A stretch of DNA of 64,000 nucleotides from Desarmillaria ectypa. Lineage: Eukaryota > Basidiomycota > Agaricomycetes > Agaricales > Physalacriaceae. The stretch covers positions 1,984,001 through 2,048,000 of the forward strand of contig JAUDYN010000005.1 in the NCBI GenBank assembly GCA_030407005.1, read 5' to 3'. Of the stretch, positions 1 to 11,854 are shown one piece after another (positions within the stretch are counted from its first letter, which is position 1; each line of letters opens with the position of its first letter). The notes under the pieces are model-generated. The model saw nothing but the letters and a program-made list of their open reading frames with translations, made no database searches and had not been told where the DNA came from. The position numbers and the translations under genes were made by a program.

Positions 1-501
1 ACAGTAACGTGAGCGCGGACACAATCTGTTCAGTGTTCCAGCTATCAAAAGCTTCCGGATCCATCAGCTGACCTTTTCAGTCGTCGTCGGCGTCATTGCA
101 AAAATGATCCCACCTAAATGACGGGACTATCCTTCCTATTCCTCATTCAAATATTCAAGGCGCAGGGGCCAAAGATATATTGAAACTGTCCATTTCGCCA
201 GTTATCTTACCCAGCCTTACGATGCTAGGTCTAAACCCGGTCCCGAGACTCACTCACTCACCGGCAATATCTCAAAAACTTCCTTCCTTCCTATTGACGG
301 GAACATACATCATTCTTCCGGTGCAGGTTGGACATTTTGCAGTTCCCACGAATACATAGCGTCTACATATATTTTTGACACCGAGAACAGTTGCCGGAGT
401 GCTTGCTGAAGCCTGGGGTATTCTTCCGCAAGGCGTCTGTGATGCAAACTGATGGTCTTGGCGAAGAAAAAAAACAACCTCATCCCCTCCTTCCTCCTGA
501 G
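1..501. other. Left edge, no gene recognised
   Basis: I see no convincing coding segment here. It lies upstream of the glycosyltransferase-like gene and probably holds its promoter and possibly a missed 5' exon, because the start of that gene is uncertain. Confidence 0.4.
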
Positions 502-2308
502 ATGTACTTTCTCAGTACCAGATACTCTATACGGCCACGGTGTTTACCATCTCTTTGACCAGTTATTTGCTCTTCAGCGGCATTCAATTTCATCCATTCA
601 TCGGCTCTGCACGCGGACACACTTGTGCTCCGACAATTCCCAGGATAGATACAGTGGATCTCGAAATCGCTCCGAAACACCATAATATCGCAATAGCTTC
701 GACATTCGGATTTCATCATGACGTTTACATGGCACTAGCGTGGACTATTGGTCATGTATTGGAACGAAGCGCAGCGGGAGGAAGTCTTCAAGTGTACGCG
801 CCCTCACCATTCGGATTCGACTTTCAAACTGTGGTCGATAATCTGGAACTCTACCACGGCACAATACATGACCCTGATCATTTAATACCTGACCTACGGA
901 ATATGGGAAAAGAAACGATGTACGACGTAGTTATACTGAGAACGTGCGAGATAGGTTCAGATTTGTTCTTCGGCTATGAAATTACTGATTAACATATCCA
1001 TCACGTAGAGTATGTGATGCCCCCAGCCTAGTGCCAATCTTGTGACCGATATGCTAACACTCGATAGCTTGAGAGACGGTATGAACGATGAATTACTTGC
1101 AGCTTGGGATGAAAGGGATGAGCACCACAAATTTAAACTCGTTTGCATCGTTCACGACGTTACGGTCGGTCTCTCATTTGGGTCGGAAGGTTAAACTGAA
1201 TCATCATAGGACACGACATGGCAACCAGCTATTACTGAATGGACTCGGCGCAACGCTATCCGTTTCTTGCCCATTTCTGAGCAGTATGTGGTCTCTTCCA
1301 TACAAATAAGATCAACGGCGTACCTAATGGCTTCCCAGTGTTGCGAATAGGTTCAGACAACTGTTTGAAATATTGGCGGATAGCGACGAGGAGGAGATTC
1401 GATCCGCAGGGTATGAATACCTACCAATCGACGTCCACATTCCAGCCCTCGATCTGGGGGATACCCCGGACCGCCCGTTTCGAATTTTATCGAATGCGGT
1501 GATTCAAGGCAGTTTTACCAAGAGCAGACGAGACTATGACAACGTATTTGAAGATCTTCTTGAATCCCTGGCAGGTCAGTACTGCTCTGTGGCGAGCACA
1601 GATCAAAATAGCTCACCCTCGAGCCTAGACGATCCTACAGTGTGGGGATACCTTCCATTACGGGATACAGGCGCTTCATATGAGTCAGATCACGGTCTAC
1701 GCTCGCCGCCGTTCCGCTTGTTTCTCATCGGTTCTGGGTGGTTAGAAATTCCTGATAAGCTGAAGAACATCGTGACCATGCATGTGAATCTGAATTACAC
1801 AGGTGAAGAATGGTTTGATATCGCGATCTTTGTTGGGCTTATAGTCATGATGTTGAAGATTTCTACGCTCTCATGAAAGAAATGGATGTCTGCTTGCCTG
1901 CGTTCGCTGACAAAGGATATTATCAGCACCAAGCAAGTTCAACATTTGCTATGGCTGTGGAGTGTAACGTAAGTTCTTCTGCATATTATTGATACAAACT
2001 GGAAGAAAGCATAGGTGCCATTATTAGTTACTGATCGCATGAAGAAGTCATACACCTACGTGAATGACGATAGGGCTGTAATAACTCGGCCTGCAGCGAT
2101 GGGGACAATAGCTGCTGTCAAAGCTCTCTGTCAAGGATCAGCACTGGACTTCATAGAGCAGTCGAATTACAATACTCCTATCAAGGATTCTGTGCACCGT
2201 ATGATGCGAAGAGGTTGGATTAGGAACAAGGAAGAAGTTCGGGCGTTTAAGCAGTCCCTCTGGGAACGAAACGAAAGAGTTGTGGAACGCCTGCTAAGAG
2301 ATTTGTGA
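502..2308 (+). CDS. Glycosyltransferase-like protein (GT-B type, tentative)
   Basis: Multi-exon gene. My model is exons 502-539, 578-964, 1068-1164, 1210-1283, 1351-1812, 1845-1968 and 2015-2308, giving about 491 residues. The last four exons are well supported by frame; the first exon and the start ATG at 502 are uncertain, and the 32-bp intron at 1813-1844 is suspiciously short. The C-terminal half has the feel of a GT-B donor-binding domain: a hydrophobic strand (FRLFLIGSGW), then a stretch with DVCLPAFADKGYYQHQASS and AVECNVPLLVTDR, like the glycan-transferring loop that ends in a conserved Glu/Ala-rich helix. I recall similar unnamed proteins from agaricomycetes, but the donor, acceptor and cell location cannot be read from the sequence. 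It is followed 232 bp downstream by the capping-protein gene on the same strand. Confidence 0.5.
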
Positions 2309-2540
2309 AGTTAATGACATTTAACCTAGTGTTTTATGACTATTGAATTGTCTCATACTTATCCTTCATTGCTTACTGCGTTTGCACGACAATCCTTCGG
2401 GAGTCGGTACGCGTCGGACCGAGGCCCGGAGACTTTGTTTACATGTGCTTGGGCAACACCGCTGCAGCGTCTTGTCCAGAACGCTGTTCCTGCCATCATT
2501 AAATCTCTGAACCATACAACCTAGGAGGCGATAGGACGAG

Positions 2541-3664
2541 ATGGCTGACCTCGTCGATTCTATGTTGGATCTCATGCGACGGCTTCCACCAACTCGAACT
2601 GAAGAAAATGTCAACGCCCTAATTGGTATCTGTCCCGACTACGCCGACGATCTGCTGGGCAGTATAGATCAACCTCTGCAGCTCAAGACGGATCGCTCAA
2701 CAGGACGAGAATATCTCGCTTGCGACTACAACAGAGATGGGGAGAGTCATAGGTCAGCGCAGTGCAAGCATTATCCTTGTCTACATTAAACGGCTGTTAC
2801 AGATCGCCTTGGTCGAACGAGTATGATCCCCCTCTAGAAGATGGCACTGTACCCACACCAAAGCTTCGTAAATTGGAAATATCTGCGAATGAAGCGTTTG
2901 ATACGTACCGAGAGATGTATGCTTGTGTTCGCGTCTGGACGAAGATGTTGATGAATGTTTTAATCAATACAGGTATTATGAAGGCGGCGTTTCGTCAGTA
3001 TATCTGTGGGATCTAGATGATGGAGGGTTCGCTGGAGTGGTATTGTTGAAGAAAGGTCCGTCTATCTTTGTCTGCAACTCGGCGCTCCTGACGTGAATTT
3101 GGATGCGTAGTTATGACGCCTACCTCCCCGCACGAACCATCCGGAAGTTGGGACTCTATCCATGTATTTGAAGCGGCAGAACGCGGACGGCAGGCTCACT
3201 ATAAGTTAACATCTACCATCATGCTACAGCTTGTCACCCGCAATGGGTCTGATGCAGAAGACCCGCAGAACAAGGATGACAAGGCTACTGATGGTTGGAA
3301 GCGCGATGGAGAAGTGAATCTTAGCGGAAGTATGACGCGCCAAGTACGTTCGCCTGCTTCGTAAACAGGGCGATGTTGACTTCTTCCGACGCAGACTGAA
3401 CAAGATATGGCTCTGCACGACCCATCGTCTCATATCACAAACACTGGAAGAATGATTGAAGATATGGAGATAAAAATGCGCAATCTGCTTCAAGAGGTAA
3501 GTCATATCGCCGGCATATCCAACCAGCAGTAATCATGGTCGTGACAGGTATATTTTGGGAAAACACGGGACATTGTATATGATCTGAGAAGCGTCGACGA
3601 CTTGGAGAAAGCACGAAAACAACGGGAATTACAGAAAGAGCTCGTCGGGTTCATCAAACGGTGA
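2541..3664 (+). CDS. CAP2: F-actin capping protein beta subunit
   Basis: Exons 2541-2752, 2803-2916, 2973-3055, 3111-3343, 3395-3496 and 3548-3664 join in frame to 286 residues, the usual size for the family (about 270-290). The product is the beta subunit of the CapZ heterodimer, which binds barbed ends of actin filaments and stops growth there; it works with an alpha subunit not present in this window. Recognisable blocks are [10 protein letters not shown] near residue 10, DYLL-type capping motif [14 protein letters not shown] near 40-53, [14 protein letters not shown] near 72-85, [18 protein letters not shown] around 120, and [10 protein letters not shown] after it. The C-terminal tail (exons 5 and 6) is a charged helix ending in GFIKR, matching the actin-binding tentacle. 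The ATG at 2541 is chosen because it gives the standard [10 protein letters not shown] start. All introns are 46-56 bp. Confidence 0.95.
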
Positions 3665-3822
3665 TGTACTGAGGTTCGCAGTGCCTACATTAATGAAATC
3701 GCAAACACTGCTGTGCAAGGCTCTCAGGCGCGATATAATAGCAAGTCGCATATGTGCACGGTATGCCGCCACAGAGATTTCCACCCTGAAGTTTGAAGTG
3801 CCCAATTTTCAGTCAGTTTCTT

Positions 3823-4584
3823 TTATCGCTGTAGCTGAGCATCGGCAATAGGGTTAGCATGGATAGTGATCTACAGGGGCGCGATTCAACCAAGACTTCG
3901 AAAAGCCAGTGTAGAAAATGACGTACACTTGTTAATTTTATTTCATCCAGAGGTCGGTTTTTGTTGTTGACCGGTACACGTTCCATCGCGTCCAATACAG
4001 TGTCTGAACCGTCAATCACTTTCCCAAATATCGTGTACTTGCCATCAAGATGGGCTTGCTTTGAGTAAGTTATAAAAAACTGCGACTTGTTCGTGTCCGG
4101 ACCGGAATTGGCCATGGCTACTACGCCGCGCGCATTAAACTGGAGTAAACATCAGTCCAATTGAACAGATATTTTAGCACGGGGCCCACCTTGAGAGTGG
4201 ACCTGATTTCGTCGGAAAAAGGTTTTCCCCAGATGCTCTGGCCGCCCTTCCCAGTCCCGGCGGGGTCACCAGTCTGGATCATGAAGCCTTTGATGTTACG
4301 ATGGAATATACAACCATCATAGTAGTTCGAAGCGCAGAGAGCGAGAAAGTTCTACATGTCATGAGGCGGTGAGAACGTGAAACACCTGTGTCATAATTTC
4401 AAACGAACTTCTGCTGTTTTAGGCACGGCTTCGCAGAATACTTCGATCTGGTGGACGCTGTTAGATAGGGTGCGTCGCACGAAGGCTATCTTACCTTTAA
4501 TTCACCGTGTGTAGTGTGCAGTGTAACGGACTAGAAGAGATAGTAAGCCAACAAAATTATAGATAGTAAGGAAGGAGATACCAT
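3823..4584 (-). CDS. PPIL3: Peptidyl-prolyl cis-trans isomerase, PPIL3/Cyp10-like cyclophilin
   Basis: Six exons on the minus strand: 4582-4584, 4495-4530, 4409-4447, 4190-4351, 3927-4139 and 3823-3870, total 166 residues. The first exon is the ATG alone, followed by an intron that begins GTATCTCC; the second begins [12 protein letters not shown], the standard PPIL3 start, which is why this start was chosen. The protein has the single-domain cyclophilin core: [42 protein letters not shown] and [10 protein letters not shown], with active-site residues of the FHR, QFFIT and W/H positions present. Family knowledge places PPIL3 in spliceosomal complexes, where it isomerises prolyl bonds. Its 5' end faces the G-alpha gene with only 152 bp between the two ATGs, so they probably share a divergent promoter. 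Confidence 0.93.
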
Positions 4585-4736
4585 CGCGGTAACAGTAATA
4601 GATAGGATGCAACCTCATTGTGTGAAGCGTGACGTGTCACGCCAACTTTTGATGAATGATCGAGTTTACCGAAACAAGCAGCACCCTCAGGTACCTAAGC
4701 GCCGCAACCTTTTCCTCTGTTTCCACCATCCTCGCC
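4585..4736. promoter_or_regulatory. Shared divergent promoter region of PPIL3 and the G-alpha gene
   Basis: Only 152 bp separate the two start codons, on opposite strands. No clear TATA box was seen. It is called a promoter from position, not from a motif. Confidence 0.5.
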
Positions 4737-6700
4737 ATGAAGACCCCTTCTCTCTATAGCCAGGACGACCCAATCACAGAAGCATTGCGGCCGCCTCCAA
4801 CAGAAACCGAAGTCGAGCGCTTTGCCCGTCTGCAGGCGGAAGCGGAAGCAAAACGGATTTCAGAACAGATTGACGAAGATCTTAGGCAAGAGAGAGAACA
4901 CTTGAAGAGGAAGAAAACTGATGTTAAGGTTCGCACCGATGGAAATACTCAACTGAGGCGCATATACTCACTTATTGACGCGCATATAGCTACTCTTGCT
5001 TGGCCAGGCGGAGAGCGGGAAGTCGACACTTCAGAAACAGTTCCAACTCATGTACAAGCCGAACTCCCTCGATCAGGAAAGATATTCATGGCGAACAGTC
5101 ATCTATTTCAATGTCGTTCACTCTATCAAGCATATCTTGAACACTCTGGAAGCATGGGACGACTCGCTCGAGGACGAAATGGACATCGACGGACCTTATA
5201 GTCACGGCAGGTCTACACCCACCGTGCACAGCTCCAGATCACATCACTTCTACGACCCTCTTACCTCGAAAACCACTATTGCTAATATCCGACGGCGGCT
5301 CTCTCCCTTGGTCGCTTCTGACATCCAACTCGCAGACCGCCTGAGCGGTGGCATCACCGTATCTGGATCTGGCAAGGGCGGTGTTTACGTCCGTAGTGGA
5401 TGGCAGGCACGAACCATTGAGAATGCCCTCGGGAGGATCCGTCCAAGACCCTCCGTTGATGGTGATGGCAAAAAAGGTCGGGACAGTATTTCCGCCGACA
5501 TTGTACAGGATGCGCTGGTTCAAGACGTTGGGCGGATGTTGGATGCGGCCAAGGACGACATCAAGGAGCTTTGGAATCATCCGACGGTTAGAGGCCTCAT
5601 TAGCAAGCGGCGTCTAAAGTTAGATGAGTGGTCGGAATTGTGCGTCTATCCTTCCATTACATATCGGGGCGTCGTTTCACTCATTTCGGCGCCCGCACAG
5701 CTTTCTTCGACATATTAGCCGTGTAGCGGCCTCGAACTACGTACCCACGACTGGTAAGTCATTTGCTAATTCTGCCTGCATCGCATATGCCCAGCTTGCT
5801 TGAACAGATGATATTCTACATGCCCGAATACAGACCATGGGTGTTGCAGAACATATTTTCGATGTCACCATTCACGGGAAGGCTGTCACTTGGCATTTAT
5901 ACGATGTTGGTGGTGCTCGTGGGCAACGACACTCATGGATTCCCTACTTCGATGATGCCAATGCTATCATCTTCGTAGCTCCAGTTAGTGCTTTCGATCA
6001 GGTGAGTCTTCATTGTTATTCTTTGGGTTACTATATCTGGATCAATTTTGTCATTTCCATCATGAAGATCTCGTCTTTCTGATGCCATTTGTTTAGTATC
6101 TCGAAGAAGATCCGAGAACAAACCGGATTGATGACTCCTTGCAACTTTTCACTCAAATCTGCTCGAATCGTTTATTGAAGAACGTCCACCTTGTCCTTTT
6201 TCTCAGTCAGTGTTTCTTTGGATCTCCCTAAGCCCCAAGTCGCTGAGCTATATGGCATATTTTTAGACAAGACTGATTTGCTCAAGAATAAGATAGATTC
6301 CGGTCTACGAGTTCAGAAATAGTGAGTCGAATGATGCCGTCGAGCCCTATTCGTCTAACTACGGAACCAGTATTACTTCCTTTGGCGAACGGACAAACGA
6401 TTACGAGACTGTCGTCCAGTATTTCCGTGCTCACTTTCTGCAAGTTCATCGGCGAAATAATGAGAATCGTCGCGTGTTGTATACTCACTTTACCAGTGTC
6501 GTGGTAAGATGACTTCCTACTCTTTATCTTTACTTCTTTAATCAGACCCAATTTTCCCCATTTAGGATACAAAGGCTACGCAGCGTATTATAGGCAACGG
6601 TGAGTTACCTCTTCTCAGTTGATGGGTGACTGGCTGATGCTGTTCTCAAGTGCGCGACTCTATTTTCCGAGGATATCTCCAGGATGCCGCTCTCGTATAG
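4737..6700 (+). CDS. Atypical heterotrimeric G-protein alpha subunit
   Basis: Nine exons (4737-4928, 4990-5639, 5701-5753, 5808-6001, 6097-6205, 6267-6321, 6371-6503, 6566-6599, 6651-6700) join in frame to 489 residues; usual G-alpha length is about 350. GTP-binding motifs are present: P-loop GQAESGKST near residues 69-77, switch I RIQTMGV near 305, switch II DVGGARGQRHSW near 331, NKTD near 400-403 and the TSVVDTKAT region before the C-terminus. The extra length is a low-complexity, Ser/Gly-rich insert in the helical domain (about residues 130-250). The N-terminus is MKTPSLY with a charged helix, so there is no MGxxxS myristoylation site. The catalytic glutamine of switch II (DVGGQ in canonical subunits) is alanine here. 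The C-terminal tail is RGYLQDAALV. It resembles the divergent, expanded G-alpha class of agaricomycetes. Membrane attachment and receptor partner are unknown. Confidence 0.9.
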
Positions 6701-8501
6701 TCTCGGCACAATTGTCCTTTGCTGCCGCGCTGGGTCAAGCGCGATATTGTGGTAACGGTCAGCCGCGTCGACCTTTTAGAACTGAACGGTGCATTTCATG
6801 CTCTACTCGCTCTTTTTCATTTGCTATCGTACTGCTCACTGTTCGTGGTGCTCATCAAAGTGTGTCCATCGCGTAATAATTGTCTACTCCTCCCGTCATT
6901 ATTGTTTTTATATTTTGGTCACCACGCGTGTATGTCTACCTGAAACCCATCATTATGTGTACTCCAGCTTTCTGCATCGCTTTTTTGTACGCACCTGCAG
7001 CTGTAATCCCCAATTATTATCATTATGACACATACTCCCATAAGTATTCCCAATGGACCAATTATGCCGTAGACTACTTGTAGCTGTGTTAGCCCGGGTC
7101 CTTGATAAGTTGATGGATTTGGGCGTAGACTGTCGTTGCCATGCATTGCGGTGATGCAAATGATTGGAACTTGAGGGCATTTGTTTTTAATCTGAGGAAA
7201 TTTTAGTGGCGCGATGTACGCGGGATGTACGTATTCTTAGCAATCAATCAAGCAAGCAGTGTCTTCAACGGCGTGCGCCGACACGTCAATTGAGAAACTT
7301 TATTGGAGTGTTTGTTTCGCCAGCGGGTCCGCTAACATCGGTGGAAAGTTAGTACATATATGTCAGACGGTCGGACCGATACATGAAGGCTTGAAGCGAA
7401 ATATACTGGCAGATATTGACTGAAGAGCAGGGCTGCCGCCGCAAGATACAACTTGGTCTTAGGCACGCGTGTCGTAAAGGCAAAGCGTACTTGATATGCT
7501 GCAGTAGATGGTCGACGGCCCAGCTGTGTGTGTGATATACCTACTATTACTTATTACTAGTTACCATGAGATCGGTGTGAACGGAAAAATTATGAGCTGT
7601 AGGTCTTCGTAAGTCGAACCAGATCGTTCAATTGTTATTCAGCTGTAAAAAAGCACTAGCCGTATGTATCTATTTGAGTAGTAGGTTCACAACCTAACTT
7701 GCTAGTCCATATACAATCGGGGCTGTTAGATGGATCAGATTTGAGATTTGGTAGCCAGGACTTCCTTAAGAAAAAGTGACAGAGAATTTGATCTTAGACT
7801 GCGGTGTTACTGAGGAGACCAAAGTAAGAAAAAATTGCGACAGGGTTTCCGACGATGGATGATCTACGTACTACATAGAATGGTATTTCTTCTCCGCGGA
7901 ATATGCAGCCAAACGGACAATCGCGCTCACCTGTCTTACGCGTAAATTACTCCAAGCTCACTCAATTGTAGCCCATTACATTGTCAGATTGGCCGGCCTA
8001 GTCCTCTTCTTGCCAGCTTAAAATATAATCCAAACGAAGTGACGTCCTGAACTGACACTATGTGCGGGAGTGGCGCCATTCGAGACCTTCAAGCGGCTTG
8101 TAAACGCGTACATAACTATGAGGTGGACAATACATCGAGCACCTGAGTACATGGCGGCCTAACGTTGTCCTGACAACGGTACTTATGTCATTAGTGCGTC
8201 TCCGCAACATCATCGGGTGCATTGCGAATGGAAGACACGGACGTTTAGAACTGGTATATGATCAAGGCGACAGATGCCAAAACCTCAGCCTTGTTATGAT
8301 ATTGAGATTTGCAAGTAAGATGCAGCCATATCAGAGTGGTGATGATGGTAATGAGCACCTTCAAAAGGTTGTAACATTGAATAATGTTGAAGATCTTCAC
8401 CGACTCATACTGAGAAGACAAAGATCAACATCAGGGTTTTGAGCCAAATCTTCGCCTCAACAGCCACGATGCATTTCTCACTGTTTACAGTTTGGTTTTA
8501 C
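6701..8501. other. Gene-free stretch between G-alpha and the transposon nest
   Basis: About 1.8 kb with no open frame or family resemblance that I can support on either strand. Base composition changes gradually from gene-like to AT-rich. Likely 3' UTR plus intergenic DNA. The left edge of repeats is the solo LTR at 8502. Confidence 0.5.
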
Positions 8502-8937
8502 TGTTAGACCCGGACTCCAGTATAACAAATAGGTGTAAACAAAGGGCTGTATCATGTTTGTACAGTCACCCAATGAGTTGCTTAGTGTTTGAACACCAAG
8601 AGCAAAGAGTACAATGCTTAGTCTGAGTGGAAGGAGTGAGTCTTGAGAAAGTTTGGTATAGATAAACTTTAGCTTAAAGCTGGAGAATATACAGCAAGAG
8701 CTATGCTACTTATATACTAAAGTCCTAGGTCTAATAATAGAGGTGTCCATATGGTAACTGTGCATGAAACAGTAAGTACAAGGTGGTAGGTGGGTGAGTG
8801 TTGTGAGCCATAGCACAATTGCTATAGTTGTTTGGTATTGATGAGGCAACTGGTCCATGATCTGTGATAGGCATCTAGATTAGATATGATAAGATAGGTG
8901 CTATGATAAGATAAGAAAATGAATAGAAATCATAACA
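8502..8937 (-). mobile_element. Solo gypsy LTR (F subfamily), TSD TTTAC
   Basis: A 436-bp LTR beginning TGTTAGACC and ending CATAACA, flanked by the perfect 5-bp duplication TTTAC (8497-8501 and 8938-8942). It is inverted: the TATA-like tatataagta motif and the AGCTTTAAGCTAA 13-mer read on the minus strand. No internal region remains, so it arose by LTR-LTR recombination. Confidence 0.88.
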
Positions 8938-9171
8938 TTTACAGTATGACTAAATATTAGATACAGTATCAGCTTTGACCAAGCCTTTCAAACTCCACTA
9001 ACCTATCTTATACAAGTATCAGACCATGCAGTGGTTTCTATTAAATAGCTTGGTACTGTCTCTGAATTAAGCCCTATCCTCTCATACAACTTAAGCTGAA
9101 GATAATCAAGTGGTTGTTTCAGACATTTACAATCTATCTAAATCTATCACTGCTTGCACTTGAACTGAGCA

Positions 9172-9626
9172 TGTTATGATTTTACTTCTTTTTTATTTCT
9201 TTTACACTTATCTTATCTTTCTTGATAGGCACTGATCTTATCATATCTAATCTTAGCACCAATCATAGATCATAGACTGGTCACCTCATTGTTATCAAGC
9301 AACAACCAGCTATTATACTACAGCTCACAACAGTCACCTTGTTATATTATTGTTCTCCTTGTTTCATACATGTACTCATCATTTCTATCTCTATTATTAG
9401 ACCCCCAGTTTCAGTATATAAGTAGGATAGCTCTCACTGTATATTCTCCAGCTTTAAGCTAAATTTAATCTATACCAAACTTTCTTGTCAACTTCTCCTC
9501 TTGCCTAAAGCTAGTCTTTAGTCTCAACTCTTAGTCAACAATGCTCAAGGACTCATTGGGTGACTGTACAAATGCAATACAGCCCAGTGTTTACCTTTAT
9601 TATCTAATAGAGTTTGGGTCTAATAA
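9172..9626 (+). repeat. 5' LTR of element F
   Basis: LTR of about 455 bp starting TGTTATGATT and ending in a decayed TAATAA instead of TAACA. It carries TATATAAGTAGG and, about 35 nt downstream, AGCTTTAAGCTAA. It is the same family as the solo LTR at 8502 and the LTR at 51226. The position of the right LTR at 51226-51682 in the same orientation suggests these two bound the outermost element of the nest. Confidence 0.75.
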
Positions 9627-9639
9627 TTAGCTTGAAGCT
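9627..9639 (+). other. Primer-binding site of element F (self-priming type)
   Basis: TTAGCTTGAAGCT lies directly after the 5' LTR. It is the exact reverse complement of AGCTTCAAGCTAA inside the element's right LTR (near 51506-51518) and differs at one base from the complement of the left LTR copy. Confidence 0.65.
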
Positions 9640-10538
9640 GCCTCTTTCTCTTTTCTCCAGTGACCATCAACACTGTTGAAAATCAAATATCCTTAAACAC
9701 AGATATCATCTCTCATACTTCTATATCCTAGTGATGGTCATAGGAACCATCATAGGAACCAGTACCTTGTTTTTGATCCTTGCCCATTATTCCTGCCTCT
9801 AGTTTGACCAAAATCTTTCAGACTAATCAAAGAAACTCCACTTTCTGACTCCACATTTATCTCTCTCACCACTATGTCACTGTCCAGCCCTATGGAAGCA
9901 TCTTCACTATGTTCTAGCTCTTACTCAAAGCAGAAGAAGAGCCAAACCCAATCTCTAATCAATTCTCTGAGATGGACATTGGAAAAGAAGGCTAGCACAT
10001 CCTTATTGAAGACAGTACTGAAACTATCCTCACTATTATCCACACTGAGTCTAGTGACAATAACATCACAAGCTAGTATAGCCTAAGACTATGCATATGA
10101 GATTCAATTAGAGACCTCTTTTCCCCTCTTCCCACCATTGATGTTTCCAGTGATGATGATGCTTCATACTATCTACACTCTCTCACCAATTCTGAATATG
10201 CAAGTCTTTGATGCCCAAGACCACCACTATGACCTGATTATCCTACTCTTGGGTATAGCAATATCTCAGTGGAACATTGACACATCATAAATATAATAAA
10301 CAAGTCCTAGCAAGACAACAAACCCCTATTATCACTCTCTTCCATAAGCCTCTGCCTATCTAAAAGGAAAGGATAAGACTGGCCCACTTGGCAAACTCTC
10401 CCCTTGCCTCTGAGTGTAGAGCCCAGCTCATCCTAATCCTCCATCAGCTTGGGATCTATATCTAGAAGACCTAGAATGAGTATTACAGAGAGTGTATACT
10501 CACTATTAACTCCTACTGCATATTTAGTGGCCAGCTAC
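9640..10538 (+). pseudogene. Decayed ORF1 region of element F
   Basis: No long frame survives. Near 10130-10170 the plus strand reads LPTIDVSSDDD, the counterpart of the LPVIEISDD block in ORF1 of the better preserved elements, so this is the ORF1 zone. The segment is cut by the solo LTR at 10539. Confidence 0.45.
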
Positions 10539-10962
10539 TGTTAGGCACTGCCTTGAGCACGTGACTTGGGACCGTCAGCTGATCCTCTCTGGGCCGTTAC
10601 GCGTTCGAACGATCACCCAAGTGAGAGAATTTAAGCTAATAGTCTTTGGTGTAGTGCAAGTAAGGAGTATATGATGTTAATTAAAACAAGAGATAGAGTA
10701 CAATGGTCTAATATACTCTGTTTATATAGTATTCCTACGGCGTTATATTTAGATGAAACGCTACAGTCCATGCACAAACGGTGTCGAAGTAGGACGATCC
10801 GGGAGGATCATAGAACCAATAGTAGTCGTCTGGGGTGACAGATGGTGAGAATGGGGGTGGTCGTCGGCGAATATCTGGATACGAGTCAGTTTCTGGACTA
10901 GATTAGATGGATGAGTCATGGATATGACTCGGATAAGATAAGATAACAGAAAAATCGTAACA
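10539..10962 (-). mobile_element. Solo gypsy LTR (A subfamily), TSD GCTAC
   Basis: A 424-bp LTR, TGTTAGGCAC to CGTAACA, nearly identical to the LTRs of element A, flanked by GCTAC on both sides (10534-10538, 10963-10967). It retains many CpG sites (for example gttacgcgttcgaacg), more than either LTR of element A, and so serves as an approximation to the ancestral LTR. Confidence 0.92.
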
Positions 10963-11336
10963 GCTACCAGGAGAAGATAAAGAGACATATCACCAAAGGT
11001 AATACTGGAACACTAGATGCAATGTCTCAGAAGAGTGGGCAAGGGCCTTTGAGAAGGAGATAGTCACTGAGTATCAAAACAGATGGTCCTAGTGGCCATG
11101 TTACTATTACTAACCTCTCTCTGCCTATGCTCCACTCCCACTCACTGAGCAGAAGCAAATTCTCTATGGAGAAAACTTTGCTACTAAGCATGACCAAATA
11201 TGAGCAGAGGCAATCTAATGAGGGGTGAGAGATATCCCTCTCATTGAGCATCTTATTGAGTGAGGATGATTCACTGCTGACAGACCAGGAGATCCAGCAA
11301 GCATTGGATCTTAAATTCATGAAAATCTGGCATGTG
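10963..11336 (+). other. Unassigned retroelement-derived segment, probably element F interior
   Basis: It continues element F across the solo LTR (the target GCTAC is duplicated). I cannot assign it to a domain. Confidence 0.35.
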
Positions 11337-11854
11337 TGTTAGACTCAAATCTCCACATGATCTTTTCAATGTGCTAAATCCCAGGGCTGTCTCATGTTCA
11401 GACAATCACCCAGGGGTCTGCAGCTACTGTCATTGGAACCTAATGAAGAGGGACTAAGTCTTTAGCTGAGTTCTTTAAGTGAAGAGTTAGTGTGGATAAA
11501 CTTTAGTTTGAAGCTGGGGTTGTACAGTGAGAACTACTCTACTTATATATGAAATTGAGAGTCCTAAATATAGATATGGTGGTATGCAGTCCATGCATGA
11601 AACAATAAGGATCATTTGATAACCAAGCAACTATCACATGCCATAGTACAATTGTTAAAGTTGTTTGGTATAGGCAAGGCAATGGTAGTATAATGATGAT
11701 ATAATGACAACAGTGGAGATAAGCATCTGAGATAAGATAAACACTAAGATAAGATAAGATAAAATGAAAAATCATAATATTACCCCCTTATTAAGACAGT
11801 TATCCTGACTGTCAAGGTTTCTCTTTCAGGGAGTCATACTAAGCAGTGGCTTGA
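11337..11854 (-). mobile_element. Truncated gypsy element G1: 3' LTR plus end of pol
   Basis: LTR at 11337-11779, then on the minus strand the polypurine tract (plus-strand ttaccccctta) and the last codons and 3' flank of pol. The sequence cagttatcctgactgtcaagg matches the post-chromodomain region of element A at 19455. It is cut at 11855 by another LTR of the same orientation. The rest of the element is missing. Confidence 0.75.

Noticed and set aside
1551..1610. Possible 27-bp intron with GT..AG ends in the glycosyltransferase-like gene
   Set aside because: Too short for a fungal spliceosomal intron, and the frame is open through it.
6322..6370. In-frame stops after VQK of G-alpha, first read as a frameshift
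   Set aside because: A 49-bp GT..AG intron removes them and restores the family sequence KYITSFGER.
6600..7180. Several overlapping short open frames on both strands after the G-alpha stop
   Set aside because: No family resemblance, no consistent splice pattern and mutually overlapping; best explained as 3' UTR and chance frames.
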